A stretch of DNA of 64,000 nucleotides from DASPOJ01 sp050014395 (GTDB lineage: Bacteria; Acidobacteriota; Terriglobia; Acidiferrales; UBA7541). The translations under genes and the position numbers were made by a program. This document shows, piece after piece, positions 60,549 through 64,000 of this stretch. Positions within the stretch are counted from its first letter, which is position 1, and every line of letters starts with the position of its first letter. The DNA is taken from assembly GCA_050014395.1 (NCBI GenBank), contig JBEKDK010000003.1, positions 17,026-81,025 of the forward strand. Reading direction: 5' to 3'. Under the pieces are notes generated by a model that was given only the letters and a program-made list of their open reading frames with translations, had not been told where the DNA came from and did no database searches.

Positions 60549-63500
60549 ATGATTTCGATCCGCTCGAGTTTTTCGCGACGGCTCGCCGTTTGCATCGTGG
60601 CGTTTTGCTTGGGACCCGTCCGTTTCGCGGCCGCGCAATCCGGCCCCGCGGCGCAGGCGCCGCGCGTCGTGGCCGTCCGCGTCATCGATGAAAACGGCGC
60701 CGTTCTCGAAGAGAATCCCGCACGACTGACCCTTCAGCCCGGCCAGATGTTCTCTTTGGACGCCGAGCGCCAAACCCTGCGCGAGCTATTTGCCACGGGC
60801 CGCTATGCCGGCCTGCGCGCCGTGCTCACGCCGGTCGATGGGGGTGTGCGCATCGACTATGTCGTGAGCGCGAATCTTTTCATCAATGCGGTGATTGTCA
60901 CCGGTTTGCGCGAGCCGCCCAGCGAAGGCTTGGCCGAATCGTCGCTCCAGCTGAATTTGGGGCTGCCGTTCCGCGAGAGCGAGATGGCCCCGGCGCTAGC
61001 CGGATTGCGGCAAGCGCTGGCCAATGACGGTCTCTATCAGGCCAAGCTCGATCTCCAGCTTTCGCCCGATCCGAAAAACAACGCGATGAACATCACCGTG
61101 AACGTGACGCAGGGTCCACGTGCGCGCTTGGGCACGATCACGATTGCGGCGTCGCCGGGAATGGACGCGCAAATTCTGCGCGATCACCTGAAATTGAAAT
61201 CCGGCAAGCAGGTAACTTCCGATTCGCTCGATCACGCCACCGAGCGGTTGCGAAAATGGCTGGTCGGGCGCGGCTATCTGAGCGCGCGCGTCACGCTCAC
61301 CCGCGGTGACCTTCAGCCGGCCTCGAACACTATGCCGCTGACGGTGACGGTGACGACGGGCCTGAAAGTGATCGTCCAAGTGGCCGGATGGAAGATATCG
61401 GAACACCAATTGCGCCAGGTGCTGCCGATTTACCAGGAGGGCGCGGTTGACGAAGACCTGCTCCAGGAAGGCCGCCGCGATTTGCGCAACGTGCTGGACC
61501 GCGCCGGCTATTTCGAGGCCACAGTGACTTACACCGTGAACCAGCCGCCGGATTCGCAGCCGGCAAGCGGCGAAAATCCGGCGCCGGCAAATCCCGAAGG
61601 GCAGAACACAATCGTGGATGAAGGCCAGACGGCCGCCCCGAATCAGGCTCCGGCGACGGGCGCGAATACCCAAAGTCCGGCGGCGAGCGGCGCGCCGGCC
61701 GACGCGGCGAAAGTTGAGAACATCGTTTACACGGTGAATCGCGGCTCGCGCCGCCGCTTGGTTGGCGTGGCGTTTGACGGCAATCAATATTTCAGCGACG
61801 CGCTATTGCGCAGCCGGCTAAACATCGAACCGGCCGCTCTTGCGTCGCGCGGCAAGTTCAGCCAGGCGCTGCTGGATCAGGACACGTCCTCGATTCTGGG
61901 TTTGTATCAGGCCAACGGATTTCTGGCCGCGCAAGTGAAATCCGAAACGCTCGAAAACTATCACGGCAAAAGCGGAGATCTGTTCGTCAACTTTCACATC
62001 CAGGAAGGCGAGCAGACGCGCGTCGCCGCGCTGCACGTGAATGGCAACAAGATCATTTCAGCGGCCGAGTTGCAAAAAGTGATCGGCTCCTCGGCCGATC
62101 AGCCGTATTCCGATTTCAACGTGGACACCGATCGCGACAACATTCTTGCGCTGTACTACGACCAGGGATTCCCCAACGCGCAATTCACCAGCAAAGTTGA
62201 AGATGTTGCGCCCGCTGCGGCCGGCGGCGCGCCACGCGTTGACCTGACGTACACGATCGTCGAAGGGCCGCAGCTCGAAGTTGCCAACGTGTTCGTGGCC
62301 GGCTACGAGCGCACGCGGCTGGGCGTGATCGAGCGCGAGATCACTGTTCAGCCTGGCCTTCCTCTTTCCGAAGCTCAGGTGTTTGAAACGCAGCGCCGCC
62401 TGTACAACCTGGGAATTTTCTCGAGCGTGCAGGTGGCGCCGCAGAATCCCGATGGCGCTGATCCGAACAAGACCATGGTGGTTCTGGTGCAGGAAGCGAA
62501 GACTCTCACGTTGGCCTACGGACTGGGCTTTGAAGCGCAGCGCATCGGCAACGCCAGCTCCGGGCCCACCGGCACGGTTCTAACCTTCGCCCCGCGCGCA
62601 ACCTTCGAAATCGCCAAGTCCGATCTAACCGGCCGCGCCGACACGCTGAGTTTCAAAATTCGCATCAGCACGCTGCAGGGGCGCGGCGTTTTGGATTACA
62701 CGCATCCCAACGCGTTCGGCGATAAACACCTTAGCCTGGAAATCACCGCGTACGCCGACAAAACGCGCGACATTCAAACATTCACTTCGACGCGCGAAGA
62801 AGGCGCGGTCCAACTTACCGATAAATTGACCTCCTACACTTCGATCCTGGGTCGATATTTCTATCGCCACGTGCAGGCCAGCGATCTGCAAATCGATCCC
62901 GAGGAAATCCCCCTGTTCAGCCAGCCGACGCTCGTTTCAGGATTCGGTGCGTCCTACGTGAGAGATCGCCGCGACAACGCCGCGGACCCCACGCACGGCG
63001 AATTCGACAACGCCGATTTCAGCGTGGCGGCCAAGCCGTTGGCTTCGAGCGCCAATTTCACAAGGTTTTTCTTTCAGGATTCCACGTATTTTCCTTTCGG
63101 CCGCCACTTGGTCTTCGCGCGATCGACTTCGTTCGGTTTGCAATCGCCTTTTTCCGGCAGCGTTTCCAATGACATTCCGCTGCCCGAGCGTTTCTTCGCC
63201 GGCGGCGGAGGCTCATTGCGAGGATTCGGTTTGAATCAGGCCGGGCCGCGCGATCCGCTGACCGGTTTTCCCATCGGCGGCCTCGCATTGTTGGAATTCA
63301 ATCAGGATCTGCGCTTTCCCATGCATCTGCCATGGATCGGGGACAAATTGGGCGGCGGAATTTTCTACGACGCCGGAAATGTGTACAGCAGCTTCAATGC
63401 GATCACGCTTCGCCTTGCGCCGGCGACTCCGATTTTCAGTTCGACCAGCCCGACCACCTGCATTGAAAATTGCACCAACCAACTGAATTATTTTTCGCAC

Positions 63501-63668
63501 ACGATTGGTTTTGAATTTCGCTACGCCACGCCGGTCGGGCCGATCAGCATCGACTTGGGCTATCAACTGAATCCAGCGCTGTTTTTGCTGCCGGCGCCGA
63601 GCGGCGGAATGATGGTGCAGCGTCTTCCGGCATTCCAATTCTTCGTCAACTTGGGGGGCAGCTACTGA
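60549..63668 (+). CDS. bamA: Outer-membrane protein assembly factor BamA (Omp85)
   Basis: Inserts beta-barrel proteins in the outer membrane. 1039 residues: signal peptide (about 1-30), seven POTRA-like domains by my reading (about 38-655), and a 16-strand barrel (about 680-1039) with the GGGGSLRGF loop and a closing FFVNLGGSY strand. The fourth POTRA carries a Pro/Ala/Gln/Asn-rich insert of about 58 residues (331-388) between its last two strands. E. coli BamA has five POTRAs and about 810 residues. It overlaps the next gene by one base. Confidence 0.93.
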   Translation: MISIRSSFSRRLAVCIVAFCLGPVRFAAAQSGPAAQAPRVVAVRVIDENGAVLEENPARLTLQPGQMFSLDAERQTLRELFATGRYAGLRAVLTPVDGGVRIDYVVSANLFINAVIVTGLREPPSEGLAESSLQLNLGLPFRESEMAPALAGLRQALANDGLYQAKLDLQLSPDPKNNAMNITVNVTQGPRARLGTITIAASPGMDAQILRDHLKLKSGKQVTSDSLDHATERLRKWLVGRGYLSARVTLTRGDLQPASNTMPLTVTVTTGLKVIVQVAGWKISEHQLRQVLPIYQEGAVDEDLLQEGRRDLRNVLDRAGYFEATVTYTVNQPPDSQPASGENPAPANPEGQNTIVDEGQTAAPNQAPATGANTQSPAASGAPADAAKVENIVYTVNRGSRRRLVGVAFDGNQYFSDALLRSRLNIEPAALASRGKFSQALLDQDTSSILGLYQANGFLAAQVKSETLENYHGKSGDLFVNFHIQEGEQTRVAALHVNGNKIISAAELQKVIGSSADQPYSDFNVDTDRDNILALYYDQGFPNAQFTSKVEDVAPAAAGGAPRVDLTYTIVEGPQLEVANVFVAGYERTRLGVIEREITVQPGLPLSEAQVFETQRRLYNLGIFSSVQVAPQNPDGADPNKTMVVLVQEAKTLTLAYGLGFEAQRIGNASSGPTGTVLTFAPRATFEIAKSDLTGRADTLSFKIRISTLQGRGVLDYTHPNAFGDKHLSLEITAYADKTRDIQTFTSTREEGAVQLTDKLTSYTSILGRYFYRHVQASDLQIDPEEIPLFSQPTLVSGFGASYVRDRRDNAADPTHGEFDNADFSVAAKPLASSANFTRFFFQDSTYFPFGRHLVFARSTSFGLQSPFSGSVSNDIPLPERFFAGGGGSLRGFGLNQAGPRDPLTGFPIGGLALLEFNQDLRFPMHLPWIGDKLGGGIFYDAGNVYSSFNAITLRLAPATPIFSSTSPTTCIENCTNQLNYFSHTIGFEFRYATPVGPISIDLGYQLNPALFLLPAPSGGMMVQRLPAFQFFVNLGGSY

Positions 63669-64000
63669 TGCGGCCGAAGGCTCTAATCGTCGCGCTACTG
63701 TGTGCCGCCGCGCTGCTTGCGGCGCCGGCGCCGCCGTCCGCCCGCGCGCAGCAGATCGTGGACCGTATCGTTGTGCGCATCGAAGACGACATCGTCACGC
63801 AGAGCGATCTGGACGAGTTGGCCGCGTATCAGAAGCTCGTCACCGGCCACGCCGATTCCCAGGATCGCTTGACGGTGGAATCGATCGAGCAGTGGATCGT
63901 CAATTCCGAAGCGCAAGCCGCACATTTTCCCGCAGCGCCGGATTTGGAAGTGCGCGGCGATATCGCGGAGATCCAGAAAAAGTTCGCGAGCCCGGAAGCA
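63668..64000 (+). CDS. SurA-like periplasmic chaperone, 5' part
   Basis: The first 111 residues are in the window. A signal peptide (about 1-28) is followed by QIVDRIVVRIEDDIVTQSDLDEL, the characteristic N-terminus of SurA-type chaperone/prolyl isomerases. The ATG overlaps the bamA stop (TGATG), so the two are coupled. The parvulin domains would lie beyond the end. Partial gene. Confidence 0.82.
   Translation, partial: MRPKALIVALLCAAALLAAPAPPSARAQQIVDRIVVRIEDDIVTQSDLDELAAYQKLVTGHADSQDRLTVESIEQWIVNSEAQAAHFPAAPDLEVRGDIAEIQKKFASPEA

Overview
The window looks like one stretch of a high-GC, Gram-negative chromosome. An Acidobacteriota-like origin fits best. The outer-membrane parts (a TonB-dependent receptor, an Omp85/BamA protein, RlpA, a SurA-like chaperone) show two membranes. 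Menaquinone genes of the futalosine route (mqnA, mqnC), a bacillithiol-type deacetylase (bshB1), a Ser/Thr kinase with a long membrane tail, and FecR-like and low-complexity secreted proteins all agree with that phylum. The phylum is an inference; no rRNA or tRNA gene is visible. No phage, insertion sequence, CRISPR array or integron was seen.

Layout. 0-1.7 kb: serS and a DUF4260 membrane protein. 1.8-7.6 kb: a vitamin B12 uptake locus with two cobalamin riboswitches, one before btuF-btuC-btuD and one before a BtuB-like TonB receptor. 7.6-9.7 kb: gatB and a PrxQ/Bcp peroxiredoxin. 9.8-16.4 kb: an envelope-glycan block, with one 1140-residue GH18-CE4-GT2 fusion and two tandem GT39-type transferases. 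16.4-17.9 kb: a cation diffusion facilitator with three C-terminal dimerisation repeats. 18-25.8 kb: an exported peptidase block, with a TldD/TldE-like pair and an M16 pair that carry signal peptides, then a FecR protein.

26-36 kb: a pilin-like protein, a C4 zinc-ribbon coiled coil, an RNase H, mqnC-mqnA, a PilZ protein, a receptor-like Ser/Thr kinase, dprA and bshB1. 36-40 kb: topA and a XerC/D recombinase. 40-42.3 kb: a Lys/Pro-, His/Glu- and Tyr-rich secreted protein. 42.4-47.5 kb: pyrimidine synthesis, with pyrR-pyrB-pyrC divergent from pyrD, then rlpA and pyrF. 47.7-50.6 kb: tatA, maf, and the large subunit of a B12-dependent methylmalonyl-CoA mutase, a likely consumer of imported cobalamin. 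50.8-54 kb: two small unknowns, a MEMO-family protein and a Trp-rich FecR protein. 54.3-56.1 kb: a PaeR7I-type restriction-modification pair. 56.2-64 kb: ruvC with a secreted partner, yebC, a small helical protein, thiF, a seven-POTRA bamA and the start of a surA-like gene.

The most unusual points are: the exported TldD/TldE and M16 peptidase block, in which each pair has one intact and one degenerate metal site; the GH18-CE4-GT2 fusion; a pyrF with no ATG, GTG or TTG before its first catalytic strand; a PyrR operon that seems to lack any leader in which PyrR could act; and -10 boxes repeatedly set 7-11 bases before start codons, suggesting frequent leaderless transcripts.
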